Shown here piece after piece: positions 1-8,457 of a stretch of DNA of 64,000 nucleotides (positions are counted from its first letter, which is position 1; each line of letters begins with the position of its first letter). This DNA comes from Fodinicurvata sp. EGI_FJ10296 (GTDB lineage Bacteria > Pseudomonadota > Alphaproteobacteria > DSM-16000 > Inquilinaceae). Under the pieces are notes generated by a model. It worked only from the letters and a program-made list of their open reading frames with translations, had not been told where the DNA came from and made no database searches. The stretch spans positions 28,861-92,860 of the forward strand of contig NZ_JBFCVL010000011.1 in NCBI RefSeq assembly GCF_040712075.1, in the 5' to 3' direction. A program made the translations under genes and the position numbers.

Positions 1-509
1 TCGAAAATCTGGCCGAAGAAACCCGCCAGTCGGTTCATCTGGTCGTGGCCAACCGCGGCGAGACGGTTGTCATCGCAGCCGCGTCGGGCGGTTCGGACAT
101 GATGTTCACATTGCGCCTGGGATATCGCCGACCGCTGATCGACGCCCATTCCGGTTTGTTGCTGATCGCTTTCCAGCCCGCAGAAACCCGCCGCCGCATG
201 ATCCAGGAAAGCATCATCCTCATGCGCAGCGACGTCGACATGGCGGCGCTGGAAGCCGACCTCGACGCAGTTCGGCAGGAAGGTTCGCTCGTCCGCGACA
301 GCCGGGACATCGTCGGTATCACCGACATTGCCTCGCCGGTAGTGCTGAATGACGGCCGCGCCGTCGCCTCTCTTATCGTCGCTTATCTCAACCGCCGCGA
401 AACGACAGCAAACTACGAAGCGGTTCGGGAAAAAGTCATTGATGCCTGCGCCGATATCGCCGCCGGGCTGGAGGATTATCGTCCGCCGGCAATGCAAGCC
501 AGGCAATAA
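1..509 (+). CDS. IclR-family regulator, C-terminal effector domain (5' truncated)
   Basis: The reading frame is already open at base 3 and stops at 509, so the gene begins left of the window and only about 168 residues are present. The visible part resembles the ligand-binding domain of IclR regulators: it starts with a segment like LAEETRQSVHLVVANRGETV, followed by a strand rich in hydrophobic residues, RRPLIDAHSGLLLIAF, and the usual IASPVVLNDGRAVASLIVAY core near the end. The DNA-binding helix-turn-helix would lie in the missing part. The effector and target genes cannot be told from here. Confidence 0.8.
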   Translation, partial: ENLAEETRQSVHLVVANRGETVVIAAASGGSDMMFTLRLGYRRPLIDAHSGLLLIAFQPAETRRRMIQESIILMRSDVDMAALEADLDAVRQEGSLVRDSRDIVGITDIASPVVLNDGRAVASLIVAYLNRRETTANYEAVREKVIDACADIAAGLEDYRPPAMQARQ

Positions 510-622
510 AAGCATGGACCGATGAAAGGGCCGTGCGACTAGGGGAAAACCGACCGGGCACCATTGCAGGGAATTCTATAGGATGCGCCCTCTCAAGAAT
601 CCGAACCTGGGGGAGAGCCGGA

Positions 623-1159
623 ATGATTTTGCCGAGACAGAAGACGCCAGACTTGTCGGTCAACGTGATCGAAGGTGACAGATTTGACATCGATGCGGTC
701 TCGTCGCCTCGCGGCGTTCTGATCTGCGTCTATCGGGGGCTGCACTGCCCGATCTGCGCGACCTATCTGAAAACGCTGGACAAGCTGACGCCGGAATTCG
801 CGCAACGGGACGTCGAAACCATCGCCATCAGCGGCGACGGCGAGGAACGAGCTGCCGGAATGGCGGCGCAACTCGAAACCAGAGCGTTGAGGATCGGCTA
901 CGACCTGCCTTTGTCAACGGCCCGGGCCTGGGGCCTTTATCTTTCGACATCACGCGGCAAAACCTCGATCGGAATCGAGGAACCCCCATTGTTCCCGGAA
1001 CCCGGCGTCTTCCTCGTCCGGCCCGACCGAAGCCTCTATTACAGCTATATCCAGACGATGCCGTTCGTCCGACCGGATTTCCGGGAACTGCTGAAGGCGC
1101 TCGATAACGTGATCGAAAAGAATTACCCGGCGCGCGGCGAGTATGACGGCCCGGTTTGA
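623..1159 (+). CDS. Peroxiredoxin-like / redoxin-domain protein (AhpC/TSA family)
   Basis: A 178-residue thioredoxin-fold protein. Near residue 43 it has YRGLHCPICATYL, a CxxC-type active site placed like the peroxidatic cysteine of AhpC/TSA redoxins, followed by a helix and a beta strand (VETIAISGDGEE) typical of the fold. FLVRPDRSLYYSYIQ matches the strand-turn-strand of peroxiredoxin-like family proteins. It probably reduces peroxides or disulfides in the cytoplasm, as no signal peptide is visible. The frame extends upstream to 533, but the ATG at 623 is preferred because GGGGGAGAG lies 6 to 8 bases upstream and the extra residues look noncoding. Confidence 0.75.
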   Translation: MILPRQKTPDLSVNVIEGDRFDIDAVSSPRGVLICVYRGLHCPICATYLKTLDKLTPEFAQRDVETIAISGDGEERAAGMAAQLETRALRIGYDLPLSTARAWGLYLSTSRGKTSIGIEEPPLFPEPGVFLVRPDRSLYYSYIQTMPFVRPDFRELLKALDNVIEKNYPARGEYDGPV

Positions 1160-1342
1160 CATGCGGCTCGCCCGGTTTGTGGCGGGGACGTTCAGATGGC
1201 TGGCTACACGGGGGATCAGCTGTTTTAAGATAAGCATCCAGGACTGACCGGGGACCACACGACCGGCGTTCTCCCGGTCTGTATGGCCCCCGGACGTCAA
1301 ATTGCCGCAAGTTCGGTTGGCCTCAGGCCAGTACCCTTCGGG

Positions 1343-1669
1343 TCAGTAGGACGGAACGCCGGCAATCCGCCCGCCGAACCGGGTGTAGACCTGCTTGACG
1401 CTGCCGCTTGGCCGCAGTTCAACAACAAGATATCCAGGCTCGCCGCCGGGGATCTCCACCCAGGCTCTGTAGCCGTCGGAATATTCGTTGTCACCGGTCC
1501 GGACCTTCATTTCATGGATGGACAGACTGCCGCTGTTCATTGGAATACCATGCTGCTGCATGACTCCATATACGGACTGCTGTATTCTTTCCGGCGCGGC
1601 GCCCATGACCGCCGCGGACGCGAAAATCGCGGCGCTGCCGACTACAATCGCTGCTGAAAGCCGTTTCAT
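1343..1669 (-). CDS. Small secreted hypothetical protein
   Basis: A 108-residue protein with a clear signal peptide: basic start MKRLS, a hydrophobic core AAIVVGSAAIFASAAVM, and a likely cleavage site after GAA. The mature part is short and soluble, with a central stretch that looks like beta strands (YRAWVEIPGGEPGYLVVELRP). It carries no motif I recognise. It stands alone, convergent with the redoxin gene. A periplasmic location is inferred from the signal peptide only. Confidence 0.55.
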   Translation of the reverse strand: MKRLSAAIVVGSAAIFASAAVMGAAPERIQQSVYGVMQQHGIPMNSGSLSIHEMKVRTGDNEYSDGYRAWVEIPGGEPGYLVVELRPSGSVKQVYTRFGGRIAGVPSY

Positions 1670-1989
1670 GATCGACTACCTTCTCGTCATATTCGTTAAA
1701 TAGAGCGCCCCTACGATCCTCGGCATTACATGGTATGCTAGAGGCTGGCACTCAATAGCAATATCAAGGCTGCCCCCCATGTTTTCTCGGGTAGCCCCCT
1801 TTGCGCAGGGACCCGATCATTCGGATCGCTCTCCCGGCGCTGATTACTGCTGAATTCCGATCGTGCAACGGTTTCGGTCCGCGCTGCTGTCATGAAACTG
1901 CTCGCCATAACATCGAACATCGCCGTAACTCCTGCTAGGATTGTGCGACCATCAGCATCTCCGTTTCCGTGACGAAACGTGAATCATGA
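1670..1989. other. Intergenic stretch without a supported gene
   Basis: About 320 bases between the small secreted protein (minus strand) and the LysR gene (plus strand). It must hold both divergent promoters. A 60-codon minus-strand frame at 1738-1920 has no recognisable domain and no good ribosome site, so I do not call it. I see no convincing hairpin or repeat here. Confidence 0.5.
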
Positions 1990-2019
1990 ATGGTTACCAA
2001 TCGTAAGCTGGAGTTACAG

Positions 2020-2919
2020 ATGGACTGGTCTGCCCTGCCGTCGCTTTCCTGCCTGAAGGCGTTTGAGTCCGCGGCACGGCATCGAAGCTATACCGCCGCC
2101 GGCCGCGAGATGAACGTCAGCCACGCCGCTGTCCTGCAGCAGGTGCGGCGGCTGGAGTCGTGTCTCGATATGCCGCTGATGCAGCGCGACGGCTCGCGGC
2201 TCTCGCTGACGCAGGAAGGCGCAGCTCTGGCGGCCCGGCTGTCGGAAGGTTTCGGCATCGTTCACGACGCAGTTTCCGCGCTGATTGCGCAGGAGGCTGA
2301 CCGGCCACTGCGGATCTCCATGACGCCGAGCTTTGCGGTACGCTGGCTGATGCCGCGCATCGCCTCATTCCGCGCCGAAAACCCCGACATCGAACTGATG
2401 CTTAATCCGTCCGTCGACCTGGTCGACATCAAGGGCGGGACGTTTGACCTCGCCATCCGCTTCGGCACCGGCGGCTGGCCGGGCCTGGACGAAGAACTGC
2501 TGGTGCCCTCGAACTTCGTCGTCGTGGCGGCCCGGGAACTGGTCGACCGCGAGAAAATCGCGACGCTGGAGGATCTGATGCGCGTGCCGTGGCTACAGGA
2601 ACTGGGTACCGACGAGTTCATTCGCTGGCTGGGCGTGCGCGGCGTCAAGGTCGAGAACAAGCACGACATAACCCACTTGCCTGGACACATGTTACTGGAC
2701 GCCCTGCGCGACGGTCAGGGGATCGGCAGCGTGGCGCGAGTCTTCGTCGAGGAAGAAGTCCGGGCGGGCCGGCTCGTCGTTCTGTTCGAGGAGGATCCGG
2801 CCGTACCCACGGGCTATCGTCTCGTCTATCGCCCCGGCGTAATGCGGCCCGCACTCAAGAGCTTCACCTCCTGGCTTCGCCGCGCGGCCCGTGAAGACGT
2901 CGAGGTTCGGTCCGCCTGA
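2020..2919 (+). CDS. LysR-family transcriptional regulator (GcvA-like)
   Basis: A 299-residue LysR regulator. Residues 1-65 form the winged helix-turn-helix (LKAFESAARHRSYTAAGREM, then VSHAAVLQQVRRLE), and the rest is a periplasmic-binding-type effector domain beginning near PLRISMTPSFAVRWLMPRI. The pattern FDLAIRFGTGGWPGLDEELL is typical of the GcvA subgroup. An ATG ten codons upstream at 1990 is possible, but GGAG at 2010-2013 has ideal spacing for 2020. The next gene is a permease on the same strand, and the upstream gene is divergent. The effector and targets are unknown. Confidence 0.85.
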   Translation: MDWSALPSLSCLKAFESAARHRSYTAAGREMNVSHAAVLQQVRRLESCLDMPLMQRDGSRLSLTQEGAALAARLSEGFGIVHDAVSALIAQEADRPLRISMTPSFAVRWLMPRIASFRAENPDIELMLNPSVDLVDIKGGTFDLAIRFGTGGWPGLDEELLVPSNFVVVAARELVDREKIATLEDLMRVPWLQELGTDEFIRWLGVRGVKVENKHDITHLPGHMLLDALRDGQGIGSVARVFVEEEVRAGRLVVLFEEDPAVPTGYRLVYRPGVMRPALKSFTSWLRRAAREDVEVRSA

Positions 2920-3029
2920 TCGCGGCGATTTTGGTTGCGACTGGCAGTTGGGGTATCCTCGTCCATGCGCGACTCGGCGGCTCCGCCGTGCTGCACGATA
3001 CCCACGGCAAACCCGGACAGGCTAACCGC

Positions 3030-4133
3030 GTGAAACACCCTTTTGGAACGGACCGGGTTCAGACATGGTTGCTGGCGATCATCGCCACCGGCTTCATGCT
3101 CATCGTCCTCGAACAGGGCCGCTCGTTCCTGCTGCCACTAGCGATCGCGATCCTGATCTTCAGCCTGCTGACCGCTGCCGCCGACAGTATCACGCGAGTC
3201 CGGATTCTGGGGGTTTCGGCGCCTTACTGGCTGTCCAACATCATCGTCATTTCGGTCAGCGCGCTCTTTATCCTGATCATCGCCGGCATCCTGGCCGGTC
3301 AGATTGACGCATTTGCAGCGGCCGCCCCGCACTATGCTGCAAGAGTTCAGGAAATCGTGATCGATCTGTTCTCGTGGCTTGGCGATGACATATCGGCCGG
3401 ATTGGTCGACAGCGTCGCCGAGATCGATTTCGGCTTCCACGCCCGCTGGGTCGCCGGCTCCGCCGGTTATGGCCTGACCACGGTCATCCTGATCGTCATC
3501 TATATCGGCTTTCTCATGGCCGAACGCTCCCATGCGTCGCGCAAGTTCGACCGCCTTTTTACCAGCCCCAGGCGGGCCGAGGTCGTGCGCGGCGTCGTCC
3601 AATCGATCGGCTCAAGCATTCGGCGGTATATTCTGGTCAAGACGATCGTCAGTTCCCTGACCGGCCTGCTCACCTACGCCGCCCTGAAATCGATCGGCGT
3701 CGACTTTGCCGAAACGTGGGGGCTGCTGGCGTTCCTTCTGAATTTCATCCCCAATATCGGCTCGATCATCGCCTCGGTCCTGCCGACGCTGGCGTCGATG
3801 GTGCAATTCGAAATCTGGACGCCGGTGCTCGTCGTGTTCCTCGGCCTCGGAACTCTTCAGTTCGTGATCGGCAACATCGTCGAGCCAATGTTGATGGGGC
3901 GGACCCTCAACCTCAGTTCGTTCGCCATCATATTGTCACTGACATTCTGGGGCGCGGTGTGGGGGATCGTCGGCATGTTCCTGGCGGTGCCTATTACCGT
4001 GATGCTGATGATCATCTGCGCCCATGTCACGCCCCTGCGGCCACTGGCCGTCCTCTTGTCGGCCGACGGTGAGCCGCCGGACAATCTGCCCGAGTCGTCA
4101 CACCTGTCGCCCGATCATCACGAGGCGGGATGA
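3030..4133 (+). CDS. AI-2E family transporter (TqsA/PerM-type membrane protein)
   Basis: About 367 residues with the AI-2E transporter layout: a pair of N-terminal membrane helices (WLLAIIATGFMLIVLEQ, FLLPLAIAILIFSLL), two further helices, then a C-terminal block of conserved segments such as FLLNFIPNIGSIIASVLPTL and GNIVEPMLMGRTLNLSSFAI. Family members export small molecules or ions; the AI-2 name reflects TqsA and does not prove the substrate. The frame is open from 2931, but the first 33 residues are not membrane-like, so I place the start at the GTG at 3030, with a weak ribosome site. The 3' end overlaps the convergent DUF3137 gene by 16 bases. Confidence 0.8.
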   Translation: MKHPFGTDRVQTWLLAIIATGFMLIVLEQGRSFLLPLAIAILIFSLLTAAADSITRVRILGVSAPYWLSNIIVISVSALFILIIAGILAGQIDAFAAAAPHYAARVQEIVIDLFSWLGDDISAGLVDSVAEIDFGFHARWVAGSAGYGLTTVILIVIYIGFLMAERSHASRKFDRLFTSPRRAEVVRGVVQSIGSSIRRYILVKTIVSSLTGLLTYAALKSIGVDFAETWGLLAFLLNFIPNIGSIIASVLPTLASMVQFEIWTPVLVVFLGLGTLQFVIGNIVEPMLMGRTLNLSSFAIILSLTFWGAVWGIVGMFLAVPITVMLMIICAHVTPLRPLAVLLSADGEPPDNLPESSHLSPDHHEAG

Positions 4134-5137
4134 ATGCCGTGCAGACGGTCGATGATGCGGTACACCAGTGCGAGGTCGTCAAAGACGGCGTGGAGATCGT
4201 CCTCGATCCCGGTCACCGGCGTCTGCAGCGATCCCATCTTGAGGAAATCCTCCTTGCGGCTGAGGGCCAGGAAAAAGCGATCCTCATGGAAACCGGCCTG
4301 CAGGCCGCGCGGTCCCTCGGACCCGCCCTCGGCCTCGGCGATCGCGATCAGATTGTCCAGGAAAGCCGGGGCCAGAACGGCGCGCGCTGCCTCAGGGTCG
4401 TCGGCATACACTTCGAACTGTGATTCAAACTTCTCATGCGGCAGTGCGACCTTGGGCATGCCGCGGCCGGACTTGCCGGAGAACATCTCGGTCAGCTTGT
4501 TTCCCACGCCGCCATAATCCCGGGCGATCAGAATTCGCGTCCGCAGGGTTTCCGGCACGCCGATGCTGAATAACAGGCCGTCGAAAAGCGTCTTCGACGA
4601 ACTGCTGCTGTTGTCGTCATTGTTGCTGCTTTTGCTTTTCAGCTTCGCCTCAACCATTTCGAACGGGGTCTCACGATAACGGCCTTCGAGCCGGTCGCTG
4701 AGCGTGGACTCGTGGAACGACTTTATGACGCCAAGTCTTTGCATCCGCTCCAGCGGAAACCCCTTGTCGGCCTCGCGATCATAGGCAAGGTCGCCGACAA
4801 AATCGCACACGGCCGGCATCACGGCCTGAGCGACAGATCCTTCCCATTGCTTCTCCTGGCGCTTCCACAGGATGAACGCGCCCACAGCGCTGATCGCCAC
4901 CGGGATGCCGAAACCGAACGCATAGCCGGCTATGCCGGCCGAATTGCCCCCGGTCCAGACCAGCAGCAGGCCCAGAACCAAACCGATGCCGACCGCAATT
5001 GCCATATGACGTTTGGCCGTTGCCAGCAATTGACGGCGGACACCTTCGAGGCGATCGAGCTCAGGCGCGACACGGTCAGCGAAGACGGCCGCAAAGCCAC
5101 CTTCGGCCGGCGAACGTTCGGTAAATGTTGCGGTCAT
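4118..5137 (-). CDS. DUF3137 membrane protein
   Basis: A 339-residue protein with two adjacent membrane helices near residues 45-65 and 72-90 (AIAVGIGLVLGLLLVW, GYAFGFGIPVAISAVGAFIL). A long cytoplasmic part follows, ending in a DUF3137-like region: KFESQFEVYADDPEAARAVL and FLDNLIAIAEAEGG resemble the family signature. A low-complexity insert near residues 167-184 is very rich in Lys, Ser, Asn and Asp. The molecular role of DUF3137 proteins is not known. It is transcribed alone, convergent with the AI-2E transporter gene. Confidence 0.7.
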   Translation of the reverse strand: MTATFTERSPAEGGFAAVFADRVAPELDRLEGVRRQLLATAKRHMAIAVGIGLVLGLLLVWTGGNSAGIAGYAFGFGIPVAISAVGAFILWKRQEKQWEGSVAQAVMPAVCDFVGDLAYDREADKGFPLERMQRLGVIKSFHESTLSDRLEGRYRETPFEMVEAKLKSKSSNNDDNSSSSSKTLFDGLLFSIGVPETLRTRILIARDYGGVGNKLTEMFSGKSGRGMPKVALPHEKFESQFEVYADDPEAARAVLAPAFLDNLIAIAEAEGGSEGPRGLQAGFHEDRFFLALSRKEDFLKMGSLQTPVTGIEDDLHAVFDDLALVYRIIDRLHGIHPAS

Positions 5138-5342
5138 GAAGCCCCATTGTATTTATGTATCGGTAGGTTATGGTCGCGCGGATTGCCACTGGTCAGCACT
5201 TATATACGCCAACCCACGATAACGGAGGCGGGCCTATACTGGAACCCCACCGGATCAGATGAATGAGGATTGCAGGGACTTGGCGGAAATGCGGGGCGGA
5301 AATGCGCCCGGTGCGCAACCTGAACAAGGGTGTGGAGCCTGA

Positions 5343-6236
5343 ATGAGCACATCTTCGAGCCTATGGGGCGGGACCCGATCCAACGGCCAGGCGATCGCCG
5401 TCATGAGCGCCGGCATTCTGTGTCTGGTCGTGAACGACGCCATGGCAAAATGGCTTACCGATTTCTATTCGCCGCTTCAGATCGTCTTCCTGCGCAATCT
5501 GCTGGCGATGCCGATGATTGCCGGTATCGTCTTCGCAGTCGGCGGTCGATCGGCGTTCCTGACGCCCCATCTCGGACTTCACGCCCTGCGGGGGCTGTTT
5601 CTGGTCGGCGGCGCCTATGCATTCTTTATGGCGCTGTCGTTCCTTCCGCTGGCAGAAGCGACGTCGCTTATTTTCGCCGCGCCGATCTTCATCACCGCGC
5701 TTTCGGTGCCGTTTCTGGGCGAGCAGGTCGGCTGGCGGCGCTGGACGGCGGTGATTGTCGGGTTCGCAGGTGTCCTGATCGTCGTCAGGCCCGGCGCGGC
5801 CGCGTTCCAGCCCGCATCCCTTCTCGTCGTCGGCACGGCCGCGTTATATGCCCTCGCCATGATCAGCGCACGCTGGATCAGCCGCGACGAAACGGTCTGG
5901 ACGATGATGTTCCACGTCGTCTTCTTTCCGCTGCTGATCAGCGCGGCCCTGGCGCCGCTCGCCTGGCAGACGCCGCAAATGAACCACTTGCCGCTGTTCT
6001 TCGGCATGGCCGTGTTCGGCACCCTGGGCATGACCTTCATCACCCAGGCCTTTCGCATGGCACCGGCAGCGATCGTCGCGCCTTTCGACTATACCGCTCT
6101 TGTCTGGGCCAGCCTGTTCGGCTGGTTGATCTGGGGCGAAATGCCCGGCGTCTGGACCTATACCGGCGCCGCCGTGATCATCGCCAGCGGCATTTATATC
6201 GTCGTTCGGGAAACGCGCAAGACCCCTGCCCTATGA
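5343..6236 (+). CDS. DMT-superfamily permease with two EamA domains (copy 1)
   Basis: A 297-residue protein with ten predicted membrane helices arranged as two EamA repeats. The first ends around FAGVLIVVRPGAAAFQP, the second around YTGAAVIIASGIYIVVRE. The helix-5 signature PLAEATSLIFAAPIF and the motif LGEQVGWRRWTAVIVGF are typical of RarD/EamA carriers, which move small metabolites such as amino acids or drugs. It converges on the TetR gene at 6231-6842, overlapping it by 6 bases. It is a paralogue of the permease at 8458-9405. Confidence 0.85.
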   Translation: MSTSSSLWGGTRSNGQAIAVMSAGILCLVVNDAMAKWLTDFYSPLQIVFLRNLLAMPMIAGIVFAVGGRSAFLTPHLGLHALRGLFLVGGAYAFFMALSFLPLAEATSLIFAAPIFITALSVPFLGEQVGWRRWTAVIVGFAGVLIVVRPGAAAFQPASLLVVGTAALYALAMISARWISRDETVWTMMFHVVFFPLLISAALAPLAWQTPQMNHLPLFFGMAVFGTLGMTFITQAFRMAPAAIVAPFDYTALVWASLFGWLIWGEMPGVWTYTGAAVIIASGIYIVVRETRKTPAL

Positions 6237-6842
6237 CCTGAACAATGCCTGCAGCCCGGCAAGCTGATAGCGCCAGAACAGACCGAACGCCCGACGGATG
6301 GAGTCGGCATCCCCGGAATGGCGCAATATCGCCGCGATCATGCCGACGGTATGGTCGAATGTCTGGCGAATGACGAACACCATTTCGGGTGTCAGTGACT
6401 CCGGACCTTGCCGTTCCCGCAGCCAGGCAACGGCCAGACGTTCCATTTCCCGGGCGATCAGCACACGGACATGCTCGTACCTCGTACCGTCGGATCCGTC
6501 CAGAAGGATCAGAACCGCCAGTCGTTGCTCGATCCAGAATGACAGCAGCGCGTCGGCCCGGCGCGACCCTTGCGCATCCGCGGCCGGCCAATCCTCCATC
6601 GTCCCCAATTCGCGGACCCGCGCCCGAAGCAACCTCAGGAGCCGCGCCGCCGTGGGCGGGGTCACGACATCATTGAACAGGTCGTCCTTGCCGCCGAAAT
6701 ACTTGTAGATGTTCCCGGTACTGAGATCGGCCTTTGCCGCAATGTCGGACAACCTGGCGCCGGTGTATCCCTTTTCGGCGAATACGGCGGCGGCGGCGGC
6801 AACGATCCCTGCGCGGATTTCCGGCTTCAGTCGCTGCGGCAC
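6231..6842 (-). CDS. TetR-family transcriptional regulator
   Basis: A 203-residue TetR repressor. The N-terminal helix-turn-helix is clear at residues 8-55 (AAAAVFAEKGYTGARLSDIA, then STGNIYKYFGGKDDLF). The C-terminal ligand domain has low family-level signal. Its start overlaps the 3' end of the amidase by 16 bases, so the two are co-transcribed with the amidase first. It probably represses the amidase promoter and its own, and perhaps the adjacent permeases. A candidate palindrome lies just upstream of the amidase. Confidence 0.85.
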   Translation of the reverse strand: MPQRLKPEIRAGIVAAAAAVFAEKGYTGARLSDIAAKADLSTGNIYKYFGGKDDLFNDVVTPPTAARLLRLLRARVRELGTMEDWPAADAQGSRRADALLSFWIEQRLAVLILLDGSDGTRYEHVRVLIAREMERLAVAWLRERQGPESLTPEMVFVIRQTFDHTVGMIAAILRHSGDADSIRRAFGLFWRYQLAGLQALFRS

Positions 6843-8275
6843 GCCAGTGCCTCCGCCAGCGCCACCAGCCGGGGCTGCCAGGGCGCCGCGGCCTCCAGCT
6901 GATATGCCAGTGAAAACAGCACTTCGTCCCGGCCCGGCGATGCCGCGAAATGACAGCCGATTGGCAGCCCCTCGTCTGTCCAGTACAGCGATACGGACAT
7001 TGCCGGCGAACCGGCCATCGATGCGGCGAACCTATAGCCGGCCAATCGCCCGGTGAAGTCGATCAGGGCGTCGGTGTCACGATCCGGCCCGTATTGCCCC
7101 AACTCAAAGGCGGCAAAGGGCACGGTCGGAGAAAGGACGGCATCGAACGGCGCCATCGCGTCGATCAAACCGCGCTCGGCGTCGGTCAACGCGGATTGCG
7201 AGCGCTCGTATGCCTCGGGCCCAAGACCCTGCGCCCGCCGGATGACTTCGCGGGTATGTGGCTCCAGCAGCGTGTCGTCGAAGGCCGCTCCCATCATCGC
7301 CCTGAACTGGGCCACCATACCGTTCAGAACCAGTCCGGTAAGGGCAAAGAACGCCCGGCTGGTTTCATCGGCATCGAATGGCGGGGATTCGATCTCGACA
7401 ACCTCATGGCCCAGATCCTGGCAGAGGCGCCAGGCCGTCTCCAGGGCGGCGTCGGCTTCGGGGCTTGGCGGCCGGCCGAACGCGTCGCAGCGATAGGCGC
7501 CGATCCGCAGCGGCGCTGGCGCGGAATCGCGGGACGAGGATCGACCCTGGTCGGGCTGCTCGGTCGCTTCCAGCCATGCGGCACTGTCGCGAACGGATCG
7601 GCTCACACAATGCTCGCTGACCAATCCTGCGGTCGGCAGATCGGCGGGCATGCCGGCCGACACCGTCCGCCCCCGGCTCGGTTTAAAGCCGAACAGGCCA
7701 CAGAACGATGCCGGCCCCCTGATCGATCCGCCGCCGTCGGAGGCATGCGCGATCGCCACCATGCCCGATGCGACGGCAGCCACGGCCCCGCCGGATGATC
7801 CGCCGGGCGAGCGGCGAAGATCCCACGGATTGCGCGTCGCGCCGTTGGCGGCCGTCTCGGTCGTGCCAAGCAGACCGAATTCCGAGGTCGCGCTCTTGCC
7901 CAGAACGACAAGGCCGCTTTCGTCGAGAGCTTCGGTATAGGGCGACCCGCCCTGTGCCTTCTGCCCTTTGAACAGGCGCGATCCCAAGGCACATTCATAA
8001 CCGGGATAGGCAAGCAGATCCTTGAGCAGGGTCGGCACCCCGGCAAACACGCCCTGCCCGGCCGCATCTCGCGAATGCTGACGCGCAAGATCGAAATCGG
8101 CCGACGCAAGGGCATTGATCCGCGGATTCAGCCGCTCAATGCGGCCAATAGCAGCCTCAGTCAGTTCCAGCGCCGTGACCTCGCCGTCGCGGACCAGCCG
8201 CCCTTGCTCCGTGGCATCCATATGGACGAATTCATCCATTCGCGATTGCGTGTCGCGGGACTGTCCTGGTTGCAT
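6827..8275 (-). CDS. Amidase (amidase signature family)
   Basis: A 482-residue amidase-signature enzyme that hydrolyses carboxamides through a Ser-cisSer-Lys triad. The catalytic Lys sits in TLLKDLLAYPGYECALGS. The signature SPGGSSGGAVAAVASGMVA supplies one Ser, and HASDGGGSIRGPASFCGLFG carries the nucleophilic Ser. FKPSRGR and the C-terminal MAGSPAMSVSLYWTDEGLPI also fit the family. I chose the ATG at 8275 because a purine-rich GAAGAGGGGG ribosome site precedes it. It is the first gene of an amidase-tetR operon flanked by exporters on both sides. The natural amide substrate is unknown. Confidence 0.9.
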   Translation of the reverse strand: MQPGQSRDTQSRMDEFVHMDATEQGRLVRDGEVTALELTEAAIGRIERLNPRINALASADFDLARQHSRDAAGQGVFAGVPTLLKDLLAYPGYECALGSRLFKGQKAQGGSPYTEALDESGLVVLGKSATSEFGLLGTTETAANGATRNPWDLRRSPGGSSGGAVAAVASGMVAIAHASDGGGSIRGPASFCGLFGFKPSRGRTVSAGMPADLPTAGLVSEHCVSRSVRDSAAWLEATEQPDQGRSSSRDSAPAPLRIGAYRCDAFGRPPSPEADAALETAWRLCQDLGHEVVEIESPPFDADETSRAFFALTGLVLNGMVAQFRAMMGAAFDDTLLEPHTREVIRRAQGLGPEAYERSQSALTDAERGLIDAMAPFDAVLSPTVPFAAFELGQYGPDRDTDALIDFTGRLAGYRFAASMAGSPAMSVSLYWTDEGLPIGCHFAASPGRDEVLFSLAYQLEAAAPWQPRLVALAEALACRSD

Positions 8276-8296
8276 AACCGCCCCCTCTTCGCCAGA

Positions 8297-8318
8297 AGAA
8301 TAATGAATAATATATTCT
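8297..8318. promoter_or_regulatory. Candidate TetR operator upstream of the amidase
   Basis: An AT-rich inverted repeat with outer arms AGAATA and TATTCT ten bases apart. It also contains an inner pair GAATA/TATTC (8305-8317). It lies 22-43 bases upstream of the amidase ATG, in the gap shared with the divergent EamA permease. Its contrast with the GC-rich surroundings and the TetR gene in the same operon suggest an operator, but this is inference. Confidence 0.3.
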
Positions 8319-8457
8319 CTTTTCAGTGTCAACATCGACCGCGCTGCCCGATCGGCAGGTTCCGAAACCCTGGACTTCGGGCGGATGCGGCTTGTATCGT
8401 CGACTTTCCCGACGGTCACCCTCGCCGGTAAAAACAAACGCCAGGTTGCGGACAAGC

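Noticed and set aside
1738..1920. A 60-codon minus-strand frame between the secreted protein and LysR genes
   Set aside because: No domain, no signal peptide and a poor ribosome site; it is probably noncoding.
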